From contig JAISHX010000092.1 of the NCBI GenBank assembly GCA_031262335.1, forward strand, positions 1 through 6,560: a DNA stretch of 6,560 nt. The letters run 5' to 3'. A program made the position numbers and the translations under genes. This stretch comes from Clostridiales bacterium (GTDB lineage: Bacteria > Bacillota > Clostridia > Lachnospirales > WRAX01). Of the stretch, positions 1 through 6,380 are shown one piece after another; position 1 is the stretch's first letter; every line of letters starts with the position of its first letter. The notes beneath the pieces are model-generated. The model saw only the letters and a program-made list of their open reading frames with translations, was not told the origin of the DNA and ran no database searches.

Positions 1-2175
1 ATTGCGGCACTATACGTTGCAAATGTTAATTCAGACTACAAATATTTGCTTGCAAACTCAAACAGAAGATACGAAATTATTCAGTCTGCTGAAACAGATT
101 TGTATAAAATGCGGTTATATACTATTAGTTTAAAAGACTTTGCCGCAAGTGCAAGAGATAGAACTGAGGAAATCCAACAAACAAAACTGAATATTGAAGC
201 GACTTCTGCTGATTTTGAAAATGTTACAAACGAATATTTAAAAAGTTTAACAAATGACATTTATGCAGATTCCGAATTAGCCGCAACCACAATCGAAAAT
301 GTAAAACAATTACAAACTCTTTTTCATTCCTATTATCAGTACACGCTCCAAAACTATGATTTCGCATTAAAAAGAGCCGCAAATGAAATGATTAGCGTTA
401 CCGACGATGCACGCATTATTGGCGACCAACTGTCCGCAATAATGGCGACAATTGCCGAAGACACTTTAACAGACAGACAATCACTTGCAGACAAAACAGA
501 ACAAGATTCCGGCGTCAAAATATTTACTTTCAGTTGCATCGGCGCTTTCTTTGTATGGCTGTCAATCACCGCTACTATCGTGCTTTCATCAATTATTCTG
601 AAACCGATACGCGCACTTGTCAAAGTCGCAAACAACGTCAGTTCAGGCGAGTTGAAAGTCAATATCGACACATCAGTAAAAGATGAATTTGGCGATTTAA
701 GCCGCAGTTTTTACGAAATAGTAAATAACATAAATAATATTCTCGGTGATATTGCCAATCTTTATTCCGAACATAATAAAGGTAACATTGATTTCAGTAT
801 AGATGCGGACAAGTATTCAGGCTCTTACAAAAGTGTTGCAGTTGCCGTTAATGATACGATTGCCTCTTATATTGCATTATGCGATGATGTTTTTGCCGCT
901 GTTAAAGCAATGGCTGCCGGTGACTTTACCTATAAGCTCAAAAAATACGAAGGCAAAAAAGCCGATGTAAATAAATATGTCGATGAATCTGTCAGTACAA
1001 TTAAAGAAATTGCCGCTGAAATTACTAATCTTGCCGAATCAGGCGCACAGGGCAATTTGTCCGCAAGAGTAGACACATCAAAATATGTGGGAGAGTGGGC
1101 AAAACTTCTTTCCGGACTTAACAAACTTGTAGATAATATGGCAGACCCTATTACAGAATCTCTTAAAGTATTGGAAAAAATGGCTGAAGGCGACCTCTCA
1201 ACACGAATAGCAAAAGATTATAACGGCGATTTTAACGCGCTTAAAACATCTGTAAATAATACTATTGATTCTATTAATTCTTATATTTTGGAAATTCAGG
1301 ACATTTTGTCACAAATGGCAACCGGCGACCTTACTCACACAATAACCCGCGAATACAAAGGACAGTTTGTAAATATTAAAAATGTAATTAACTCAATTTC
1401 TTCTTCATTAAATACCACAATGTCAGAAATAAATTCATCAAGTGAGCAGGTTTTGTCCGGCGCACAGCAGATTTCTCAAAGTTCAATGGTGCTTGCTAAC
1501 GGCGCAACCGAACAGTCAGGTTCTGTTGCGGAATTAACCGAAACTATTCAACATATCAACGCTCAAACCCGCGAAAGCACAAAGAACGCAAAAACCGCTA
1601 ACGAGTTTAGCCAACGCTCAAAAGAATCCGCTGAACACGGCAATGAACAAATGCAGGCGTTGATGTCAGCTATGGAGGGAATTAAAGCATCCTCAAATAA
1701 AATTTCAAATATCATTAAAGTTATTGAAGAAATTGCAACACAAACGAATCTTCTTGCGCTGAACGCGTCCGTTGAGGCGGCACGCGCAGGTGAACACGGC
1801 AAAGGTTTTACTGTTGTGGCAAGTTCTGTGCGTGACCTTGCGGTGCAAAGTCAGGATGCCGCAAAAGAAACAAGCGACCTGATTCAAGAAGCAATCATTC
1901 GTGTAAACGAAGGCGTGAAATGTGCGACAGAAACCGCAAATTCTTTGGAAGAAATAGTCGTCAGTGCAAACGAGGTTTCGGATATGATGTCAAAAATAAC
2001 AAACGCATCTCAAAAGCAAGCCGAAAGCGTCGGGTCTGTTTCAACAGGGATTACCCAAATTTCTAAAGTTGTACAGGAAAATTCCGCTACAAGCGAACAA
2101 ACCGCCGCCGCCGCACAACAGCTTAACTCACAGTCGGAAACGCTTAAATCACTTGTAAACTTCTTCAAACTATAA
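1..2175 (+). CDS. Methyl-accepting chemotaxis protein with HAMP-like array, 5' partial
   Basis: Chemoreceptor of the inner membrane that passes ligand signals to the CheA/CheW kinase complex. The reading frame is open from the first base with no stop, so the true start and first membrane segment lie outside; a TTG at 46 is an internal codon, not a convincing start. Counting from the first codon of the window: a helical sensor region to about 170, one membrane segment at about 173-199, then a HAMP domain, followed to about residue 470 by several further HAMP-like units with recurring GDL/GDF/GNL-type motifs (for example near [10 protein letters not shown] and [10 protein letters not shown]). 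The signalling domain follows, with the hallmark tip [18 protein letters not shown] and GKGF. The usual acidic residue after VVA is replaced ([10 protein letters not shown]). There is no C-terminal NWETF-like CheR tether; the protein ends NFFKL. The gene ends against a shared terminator. The ligand cannot be told. Confidence 0.95.
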   Translation: MAALYVANVNSDYKYLLANSNRRYEIIQSAETDLYKMRLYTISLKDFAASARDRTEEIQQTKLNIEATSADFENVTNEYLKSLTNDIYADSELAATTIENVKQLQTLFHSYYQYTLQNYDFALKRAANEMISVTDDARIIGDQLSAIMATIAEDTLTDRQSLADKTEQDSGVKIFTFSCIGAFFVWLSITATIVLSSIILKPIRALVKVANNVSSGELKVNIDTSVKDEFGDLSRSFYEIVNNINNILGDIANLYSEHNKGNIDFSIDADKYSGSYKSVAVAVNDTIASYIALCDDVFAAVKAMAAGDFTYKLKKYEGKKADVNKYVDESVSTIKEIAAEITNLAESGAQGNLSARVDTSKYVGEWAKLLSGLNKLVDNMADPITESLKVLEKMAEGDLSTRIAKDYNGDFNALKTSVNNTIDSINSYILEIQDILSQMATGDLTHTITREYKGQFVNIKNVINSISSSLNTTMSEINSSSEQVLSGAQQISQSSMVLANGATEQSGSVAELTETIQHINAQTRESTKNAKTANEFSQRSKESAEHGNEQMQALMSAMEGIKASSNKISNIIKVIEEIATQTNLLALNASVEAARAGEHGKGFTVVASSVRDLAVQSQDAAKETSDLIQEAIIRVNEGVKCATETANSLEEIVVSANEVSDMMSKITNASQKQAESVGSVSTGITQISKVVQENSATSEQTAAAAQQLNSQSETLKSLVNFFKL

Positions 2176-2217
2176 AAAACCATGCTTCCGGATTATACCG
2201 GCAGCATGGTTTTTTTT
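2174..2217. terminator. Bidirectional rho-independent terminator between convergent genes
   Basis: A stem with AACCATGCTTCCGG (2178-2191) on the left, a 6-base loop and CCGGCAGCATGGTT (2198-2211) on the right has a single mismatch. It is followed by eight T (2210-2217) on the + strand and preceded by six A (2174-2179), which become the U-tract on the minus strand. It overlaps the stop codon of the chemoreceptor gene and abuts the stop codon of the convergent membrane protein gene, so one hairpin serves both. Confidence 0.92.
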
Positions 2218-3234
2218 CTAAATAGAGAGGTCTCCGTTTTTAATCCAGCCTTTATAGCGCATAAATTCGGCAATAGTGATTGATATTGCCGCCGGAATAA
2301 GAAAGTGCAAAAGTATCATAGGTATTAGCGAATTTATCCCCATTATGCCATATGTTGCAAATTGTCCGACAAGACCGCTTGTACCCATTCCGGCACCAAC
2401 GCTTGTCGTAACCATTTTGAATCCAAGTGTAGAGAGCAATCCGCAAACACCGGACGCCACAGTCGGCGGAATCCAAATAAGCGGATTTTTTATTATATTC
2501 GGAATTTGCACCATGCTTGTTCCGACCGCTTGAACGCACAACCCGCCGAATTTGTTATCGCGCCATGAAATTACTGCAAAGCCGACCATTTGAGCGCAGC
2601 AACCTGCCAAAGCGGCGCCTGCCGGAATTGTTCCCGATGCGTTTATGCCTATGTTTATTGCGACACAAATAGCTGTTGATGAGATAGGAAGAGTAAGAAT
2701 CATTCCAACTACTATACCGACCAAAATCCCCATCGGCACATCAGGCATTGTTGAAAGCCACTGCACAAAAACGCCAATTTGCTTTAACAACACGTTTGAA
2801 ATAACAGGTGAAACAAATAAGCCGACCAAACTGCCGCCCGTAATAGAAATGAAAGGTATGGCAATAAGGTCAAACTTTGTGTGACCTTCAGCTAAACGCC
2901 CCAATTCAACGGCTACAAGCGAGGCAATAAATGCTCCCGCAGGTTCACCGGTTACGGCAGTAACTGCCCCATTTGTAAATTTAAAAGTGCCTGCGCCTAT
3001 AGCCCCCGCTATTATTGCCGCAACAAACGTAATCATTTTGGGTTGCCTGACAAATGCCACTCCCGCACCGATAGCCGGACCCATGCAATACTGAGCAATA
3101 GAACCTATTTGCTGTATTTGCAACACACCAATTACTGTCCCAATCTGCTTGATTATTGTTCCGATAATAAGTGAAACAAACAAGCCCTTAGCCATACCAT
3201 CGAACATTTTTGCCAAGTATTCTTTAGTTGTCAT
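2218..3234 (-). CDS. PTS_EIIC_2 / PfoR-like polytopic membrane protein
   Basis: Integral membrane protein of 338 residues, resembling the family of PTS-type EIIC-like permeases that includes the Clostridium perfringens toxin regulator PfoR. Most of the protein is hydrophobic, Gly/Ala-rich segments (about 15-40, 48-62, 68-88, 95-112, 122-145, 164-190, 203-224, 256-275, 298-322). Family-like signatures are GEPAGAF with a following Glu (about 96-111) and GTSMVQIPNIIKNP then WIPP (about 238-257). The start is ATG at 3234 because GAGGAGGGG lies just upstream; a longer in-frame reading to 3336 would run through the promoter. No EIIA or EIIB gene is adjacent, so sugar phosphotransfer is not supported. 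The substrate is unknown; a role as transporter or sensor is equally possible. It is monocistronic, with its own promoter and terminator. Confidence 0.82.
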   Translation of the reverse strand: MTTKEYLAKMFDGMAKGLFVSLIIGTIIKQIGTVIGVLQIQQIGSIAQYCMGPAIGAGVAFVRQPKMITFVAAIIAGAIGAGTFKFTNGAVTAVTGEPAGAFIASLVAVELGRLAEGHTKFDLIAIPFISITGGSLVGLFVSPVISNVLLKQIGVFVQWLSTMPDVPMGILVGIVVGMILTLPISSTAICVAINIGINASGTIPAGAALAGCCAQMVGFAVISWRDNKFGGLCVQAVGTSMVQIPNIIKNPLIWIPPTVASGVCGLLSTLGFKMVTTSVGAGMGTSGLVGQFATYGIMGINSLIPMILLHFLIPAAISITIAEFMRYKGWIKNGDLSI

Positions 3235-3240
3235 GTAAAT

Positions 3241-3250
3241 TCCCCTCCTC
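3241..3250 (-). promoter_or_regulatory. Ribosome binding site deciding the ATG at 3234
   Basis: Read on the minus strand this is GAGGAGGGGA, with the AGGAGG core about 9 bases before the ATG at 3234. It fixes the start of the membrane protein and excludes the upstream 34-codon extension. Confidence 0.88.
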
Positions 3251-3267
3251 ATTATATACTGGAAAAG

Positions 3268-3296
3268 ATTATACCATATCGGCGGAAAATTTGCAA
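3268..3296 (-). promoter_or_regulatory. Promoter of the PfoR-like gene (extended -10)
   Basis: On the minus strand there is TTGCAA (3296-3291, 4 of 6 matches to the -35 consensus), a 17-base spacer, and TATAAT (3273-3268) preceded by TGG, an extended -10. Transcription would begin near 3261, giving a leader of about 27 bases, too short for a riboswitch. It is a housekeeping sigma-type promoter by sequence only. Confidence 0.75.
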
Positions 3297-3422
3297 TGCA
3301 AAGAAATAACCTATAGAAAATCAAAAAACGAACCAAAGTAAAAAATATTCCGGATTACTATTGAAATTATGGCTGATTTATGATAACATACCATAAATTT
3401 ATTTTGATTGTAAATCCGACGG

Positions 3423-3439
3423 CAGATTTCATAAATCTG
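3423..3439. repeat. Short inverted repeat (7-bp arms, 3-base loop)
   Basis: CAGATTT and AAATCTG are exact complements around CAT. There is no T-tract after it, so it is not a classic terminator; it may be an operator or part of the surrounding repetitive element. Confidence 0.6.
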
Positions 3440-3474
3440 GAAAAATACTTGACGGCTATCATGCCTTTGTAATC

Positions 3475-3556
3475 CCTGCCACTACAAATAAATCAAAAAA
3501 ATTTACTGATTGAACGGTTTTGCCGGGATGAAAATTCATGCGTTTGTCGTGGTAGG
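3475..3556. repeat. Imperfect inverted repeat enclosing most of repeat copy 1
   Basis: CCTGCCACTACAAA (3475-3488) faces TTTGTCGTGGTAGG (3543-3556). Twelve of 14 positions are complementary, and one of the two exceptions is a G-U wobble in RNA. The loop of 54 bases contains most of the 53-base repeat. The right arm begins inside that repeat and ends 6 bases beyond it, so the structure is specific to this copy. It could be terminal inverted repeats of a small decayed element. Confidence 0.5.
3498..3550 (+). repeat. 53-base direct repeat, copy 1
   Basis: This stretch matches 6283-6335 at 50 of 53 positions in the same orientation; the differences are at 3503, 3512 and 3523. The shared core includes CGGGATGAAAATTCATGCG. 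Similarity stops sharply at 3550, 20 bases before the -35 box of the aminotransferase promoter. It is non-coding in both places, which argues for a dispersed extragenic repeat rather than shared gene sequence. Confidence 0.92.
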
Positions 3557-3570
3557 TGGCATTATATTGA

Positions 3571-3599
3571 TTGACAATACGTTTAAAAAGGAGTATAAT
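3571..3599 (+). promoter_or_regulatory. Perfect-consensus promoter of the aminotransferase operon
   Basis: TTGACA (3571-3576), a 17-base spacer and TATAAT (3594-3599) match the housekeeping sigma consensus at all 12 positions. The expected start is near 3606, giving a leader of about 30 bases, which leaves no room for a T-box or other riboswitch between this promoter and the gene. Strong, probably constitutive transcription is inferred unless a repressor binds nearby. Confidence 0.9.
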
Positions 3600-3618
3600 T
3601 TCGGAAGTTGAAACAGAT

Positions 3619-3625
3619 GGGAGGA
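3619..3625 (+). promoter_or_regulatory. Ribosome binding site of the aminotransferase
   Basis: GGGAGGA lies 10 bases before the ATG at 3636 and supports that start. Confidence 0.85.
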
Positions 3626-3635
3626 TAAATTATAA

Positions 3636-4691
3636 ATGAAGATTACCTTAGTTAATGAACGCAAAAAGAAACCGGATTTTTCTAACCTTGGTTTTGGGCG
3701 TTATTTTACTGACCACATGGCGGTTATTGATTATGCGGACGGCAAATGGTCAGAGCCGAGTATTGAGCCTTATGCTCCGTTTTTAATCGACCCTGCCGCA
3801 ATGGTATTCCATTACGGACAAGCAGTGTTTGAGGGGCTAAAGGCATACCGTGCCGTTGATGGCAGAATACTTCTTTTTCGTCCTCAAATGAATTTTGCTC
3901 GGTTCAATCATTCTAATGAAAGAATGTGTATTCCGCATATAGATGACGATGTCGTACTAAATCTATTGAAAGAACTAATCAAAATAGAAGAAGAATGGAT
4001 TCCGTCTGCACCCGGGACGTCGCTTTACATTCGCCCATTCATTTTTGCAACAGAATCGGCTGTTGGTGTTCACCCATCAAGAAATTACAAATTTATGATT
4101 ATACTTTCTCCTGTCGCAGCATACTATGCGTCCGGACTTGCGCCTGTAAGTATAATTATTGAAGAAGAATATGTGCGTTCTGTTCGCGGCGGGGTAGGGT
4201 TTACAAAATCTTCCGCAAATTATGCGATAAGTTTAAAAGGGCAGGAAAAAGCAATTGAAAAAGGCTATGCACAAGTTTTGTGGCTTGACGGTATTCACCG
4301 CAAGTACATTGAAGAAGTCGGAACAATGAATGTTTTCTTTAAAATAGGTGATACTGTTGTCACACCGGAACTTAACGGAAGTATTCTCGCCGGAGTTACG
4401 CGTGACTCGGTTATAAAAATTTTACAAAGCCGCGGTATTGCCGTTGAGGAAAAGAAGATTTCGATTGATGATATATGCCAAGCTTATGACAGGGGCGAAC
4501 TTGTTGAAGTATTCGGCTCCGGTACGGCGGCAGTTATTTCTCCTGTAGGAGAGCTTATTTTCGGAGATAAACACATGAAGATAAACAACGGAGAAATAGG
4601 TCCGATATCACAGGATTTATATGATTATCTGACAGGTTTACAGTACGGCAAAGTAAAAGATGACCGTGGTTGGGTAATGGAAGTAAAGTAA
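3636..4691 (+). CDS. ilvE: Branched-chain amino acid aminotransferase
   Basis: Cytoplasmic PLP-dependent fold-type IV (class IV) enzyme that exchanges the amino group between glutamate and the keto acids of leucine, isoleucine and valine. At 351 residues it has the length of the long type typified by mammalian BCAT and the Bacillus enzymes, not the shorter E. coli IlvE type. Seen in the protein: FHYGQAVFEGLKAYR (about 58-72), the probable PLP lysine K191 in GFTKSSANYA, the QVLWLDG stretch at 213-219, EEVGTMN (226-232) with the conserved cofactor-contacting E227, and the phosphate-binding SGT at 295-297. It starts at ATG 3636 behind a strong ribosome binding site and ends with tandem TAATAA. 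It is first in the operon-like run with the radical SAM gene. Its composition (about 40% GC in a sampled line) is like the host. No other branched-chain biosynthesis gene is present nearby. Confidence 0.94.
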   Translation: MKITLVNERKKKPDFSNLGFGRYFTDHMAVIDYADGKWSEPSIEPYAPFLIDPAAMVFHYGQAVFEGLKAYRAVDGRILLFRPQMNFARFNHSNERMCIPHIDDDVVLNLLKELIKIEEEWIPSAPGTSLYIRPFIFATESAVGVHPSRNYKFMIILSPVAAYYASGLAPVSIIIEEEYVRSVRGGVGFTKSSANYAISLKGQEKAIEKGYAQVLWLDGIHRKYIEEVGTMNVFFKIGDTVVTPELNGSILAGVTRDSVIKILQSRGIAVEEKKISIDDICQAYDRGELVEVFGSGTAAVISPVGELIFGDKHMKINNGEIGPISQDLYDYLTGLQYGKVKDDRGWVMEVK

Positions 4692-4709
4692 TAAACCTCA
4701 TCGGTTTAT
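4691..4709 (+). other. Weak hairpin at the end of ilvE
   Basis: ATAAACC and GGTTTAT flank TCATC: a 7-bp AT-rich stem overlapping the tandem stop codons. There is no following T-run, so it is unlikely to terminate fully; it might attenuate or stabilise the transcript between ilvE and the radical SAM gene. Confidence 0.4.
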
Positions 4710-4726
4710 AAATACATTGTGCAATT

Positions 4727-4732
4727 GGGAGA
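4727..4732 (+). promoter_or_regulatory. Ribosome binding site deciding a TTG start at 4743
   Basis: GGGAGA sits 10 bases before TTG at 4743. An in-frame TGA at 4734-4736 rules out any earlier start, and the next ATG would remove the iron-sulfur cysteines, so TTG is the start. Confidence 0.8.
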
Positions 4733-4742
4733 TTGAAAGACT

Positions 4743-5690
4743 TTGAGCAAATACATCGACCTAAACCGCATTGAGTTTGTCGTTACCAATTCTTGTAGTG
4801 GACATTGCAAGCATTGTTCCAATGGTGAACAGCCAAATCGCGGCGAGAGCGTTCGTGCAGAAGCGGCGGTTAAAACCGTGAAGCAACTTGCTGAACGCTT
4901 TACCATCGAATCGGTGATGACCTTCGGCGGCGAACCTATGCTCTACGCCGACACGGTCTGTGCTATTCATGCCGCCGCTCGTGACTGCGGCATCCCCGAA
5001 AGACAACTTATCACTAACGGCTATTTTTCAAAGGACGAATCCGTCATAGATAAAACCGCAAAAGCGTTGTGCAATGCAGGTGTGAACGATATATTGCTTT
5101 CGGCGGACGCGTTTCATCAAGAATATATCCCACTTGAACCCGTGATGGCGTTTGCTGACGCACTCCTGCGCCATCACGTTCCGCGTTTGCGCGTTCAGCC
5201 CGCTTGGGTAGTGAATGAAGAACACGATAATCCGTATAACCGAGAAACGGAGCGGATTTTGACTCTGTTCACGGACAAGGGTATCATGGCGAACGAGGGC
5301 AATAATATCTTCCCGTCCGGCAACGCCCTCAAGCATTTGAGCGAATACTTCTCGCCGCCGGACGAGATGGATTTGTTCGCACCCTGTGGCTCGTTTCCGT
5401 ATACGGGACGCATTGATGAGGTGACCAGCGTAGGTATTAACCCGAACGGCGACGTGACTATCTGCTCGCCTACAATCGGTAATATTTACAAGACCGATGT
5501 GTTAGATATTGTGGACACATACGACCCATATGCGAATCCCGCCTTTGAAGCCTTGCTGACAGGCGGCGCGGAAGCTCTGCTGAAATATGCAAAAACTCAA
5601 GGCATTGAGGTGGACATCACCGACTGCCGCTCCGCTTGCGGAGTTTGCCGTAAAGCAATGGCGGCTCTAAAAGAAAGCGTGGCGATATGA
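4743..5690 (+). CDS. Radical SAM protein with C-terminal cysteine cluster (SPASM-like)
   Basis: Predicted radical S-adenosylmethionine enzyme of 315 residues; the substrate is unknown. The SAM-binding [4Fe-4S] motif CxxxCxxC is at C18, C22 and C25, very close to the N-terminus, followed by the GGEP motif at 62-65 that contacts the SAM amino group. The middle is consistent with a TIM-barrel core. The C-terminal third has five more cysteines, C215, C241, C295, C299 and C302, with GINPNGDVTIC before C241 and Cx3Cx2C at the end. This resembles the SPASM/twitch extensions that hold auxiliary clusters in peptide- and protein-modifying radical SAM enzymes, though the spacing is not textbook. The start is TTG. 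It lies 51 bases after ilvE and its stop overlaps the next gene (ATGA), implying translational coupling. Sampled lines are 53-60% GC against 35-40% in neighbours, a sign of transfer. A RiPP maturase, a protein-modifying enzyme or a small-molecule enzyme are all possible. Confidence 0.88.
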   Translation: MSKYIDLNRIEFVVTNSCSGHCKHCSNGEQPNRGESVRAEAAVKTVKQLAERFTIESVMTFGGEPMLYADTVCAIHAAARDCGIPERQLITNGYFSKDESVIDKTAKALCNAGVNDILLSADAFHQEYIPLEPVMAFADALLRHHVPRLRVQPAWVVNEEHDNPYNRETERILTLFTDKGIMANEGNNIFPSGNALKHLSEYFSPPDEMDLFAPCGSFPYTGRIDEVTSVGINPNGDVTICSPTIGNIYKTDVLDIVDTYDPYANPAFEALLTGGAEALLKYAKTQGIEVDITDCRSACGVCRKAMAALKESVAI

Positions 5691-6280
5691 GCGAAACGAC
5701 CTATCTATATCATTACTACGACGCCGCTACGGGACCGTTTTTGAATCTGTCGGATTTGTCGCCCACAGAAGCGGATGCGGTTCAAGCGAACATTGTTCGG
5801 AGCGGTAAAGGCTTTGCAGCACAGCGCAACGAACGCTATCTTTCACGCAGACGGGAATTAGAGCAAATTGTCCGTGATTTGTTTATTGGCAAGGGTGGGA
5901 AACCCGTTCGCACAGTGCCGCATTATATGGTCATCGGTGAATGTCCGTGGCTGGAAACATGGTACAGTGACAGCCGCTTTGTGAAAATACACGTCAGTGA
6001 GTTTGATATGAGTACAGTATCTTTCACTTATGGAGATACTTTTCCTACTTTCAGCGACAGTGTTACAGATGATGCGGAGTATCGACGGAATGTATATAAC
6101 TACGATGAAATATTGCGACTGATTGATAAATACGGCTTGCCGCTAGAAAAATGGCAAAACCCTGTTTTCGCGCAACCCGCTTATGTTGAGGCACATATTT
6201 GGAGCGATGATGTGCCAAGGAAATACAGAGAGATGTGGAAGAGGGTAACTAGCAGAAAATCTCAAAGTGATGAGAGATAG
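5687..6280 (+). CDS. Protein of unknown function coupled to the radical SAM gene
   Basis: A 197-residue soluble protein with no signal peptide or membrane segment. I do not assign it to a named family. It is rich in aromatic residues (YLYHYY at 6-11, PHYMVIGECPWLETWY at 78-93, FTYGDTFPTF at 113-122) and has a single cysteine, C86, in the GECPW stretch. A basic helical segment, ERYLSRRRELEQIVRDLF, lies at about 49-66, and the tail is charged. The ATG overlaps the TGA of the upstream gene by 4 bases, so the two proteins are probably made together. It could be the substrate, a partner subunit or a downstream enzyme of the radical SAM protein. The first half is 45-52% GC in sampled lines, the last third 37-42%, so the end may have ameliorated or come from elsewhere. 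It is too large and ordered-looking for a typical RiPP precursor. It is a real gene by position and coupling; its role is unknown. Confidence 0.85.
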   Translation: MSETTYLYHYYDAATGPFLNLSDLSPTEADAVQANIVRSGKGFAAQRNERYLSRRRELEQIVRDLFIGKGGKPVRTVPHYMVIGECPWLETWYSDSRFVKIHVSEFDMSTVSFTYGDTFPTFSDSVTDDAEYRRNVYNYDEILRLIDKYGLPLEKWQNPVFAQPAYVEAHIWSDDVPRKYREMWKRVTSRKSQSDER

Positions 6281-6282
6281 TG

Positions 6283-6335
6283 AAAATCTACTGATTCAAC
6301 GGTTTTGTCGGGATGAAAATTCATGCGTTTGTCGT
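6283..6335 (+). repeat. 53-base direct repeat, copy 2
   Basis: Copy of 3498-3550, same strand, 50 of 53 identical, starting 2 bases after the stop codon of the unknown-function gene. Similarity ends at 6335, 8 bases before the palindromic terminator. The pair brackets ilvE, the radical SAM gene and its partner, with 2732 bases between the copies. Confidence 0.92.
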
Positions 6336-6343
6336 ACTATAAA

Positions 6344-6369
6344 AGCCCCCCTTCGTACGAAGGGGGGCT
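6344..6369 (-). terminator. GC-rich perfect palindrome, terminator of the EF-G gene
   Basis: A 26-base perfect palindrome: AGCCCCCCTTCGT followed by its exact complement. As RNA it would form an 11-bp stem with a GUAC loop. Read on the minus strand it is followed by TTTTATAG, a short U-tract suited to the EF-G transcript ending just upstream. On the + strand the sequence after it (GAGTTTCG) is a poor U-tract, so termination of the ilvE-side transcript is possible but weaker. Confidence 0.82.
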
Positions 6370-6380
6370 GAGTTTCGTTA

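Larger units (their letters stand above)
3297..3570. other. Non-coding spacer between divergent promoters, repeat-rich
   Basis: No convincing gene is seen in this stretch. It is AT-rich and holds a small hairpin CAGATTT-CAT-AAATCTG (3423-3439), an inverted pair (3475-3488 against 3543-3556, 12 of 14 complementary), a short direct repeat TCATGCCTTTGT / TCATGCGTTTGT (3459-3470 and 3536-3547), the word GACGGC twice (near 3418 and 3451), and copy 1 of the 53-base repeat. Together these suggest an extragenic repetitive element or the remains of a mobile element. No transposase fragment is recognisable. Confidence 0.55.

Noticed and set aside
46..48. TTG at 46 as the start of the chemoreceptor
   Set aside because: The frame is open to base 1 and a first membrane segment is expected upstream, so the gene is cut by the window edge.
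2276..2884. Plus-strand open frames across the membrane protein gene
   Set aside because: They are antisense shadows of the hydrophobic coding sequence, with no ribosome binding site or plausible product.
3235..3336. N-terminal extension of 34 codons on the PfoR-like gene
   Set aside because: It would overlap the extended -10 promoter and the strong ribosome binding site belonging to the ATG at 3234, and its sequence does not look like family members.
3500..3515. Possible CodY-type operator upstream of ilvE
   Set aside because: AATTTACTGATTGAA matches only about 9 of 15 positions of the CodY box and also lies inside the repeat copy found far from any promoter at 6283-6335.
3340..3635. T-box or amino acid riboswitch before ilvE
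   Set aside because: No T-box sequence is seen, and the consensus promoter sits about 37 bases before the start codon, leaving no room for a leader structure.
4706..5413. Minus-strand open frames across the radical SAM gene (for example 5028-5336 and 4761-5006)
   Set aside because: They lie opposite a gene with clear catalytic motifs, lack ribosome binding sites and have no recognisable protein features.
3498..6335. The two 53-base repeats as a CRISPR array or att sites
   Set aside because: There are only two copies separated by 2.7 kb of genes, with no spacers, no cas genes, no integrase and no tRNA nearby.
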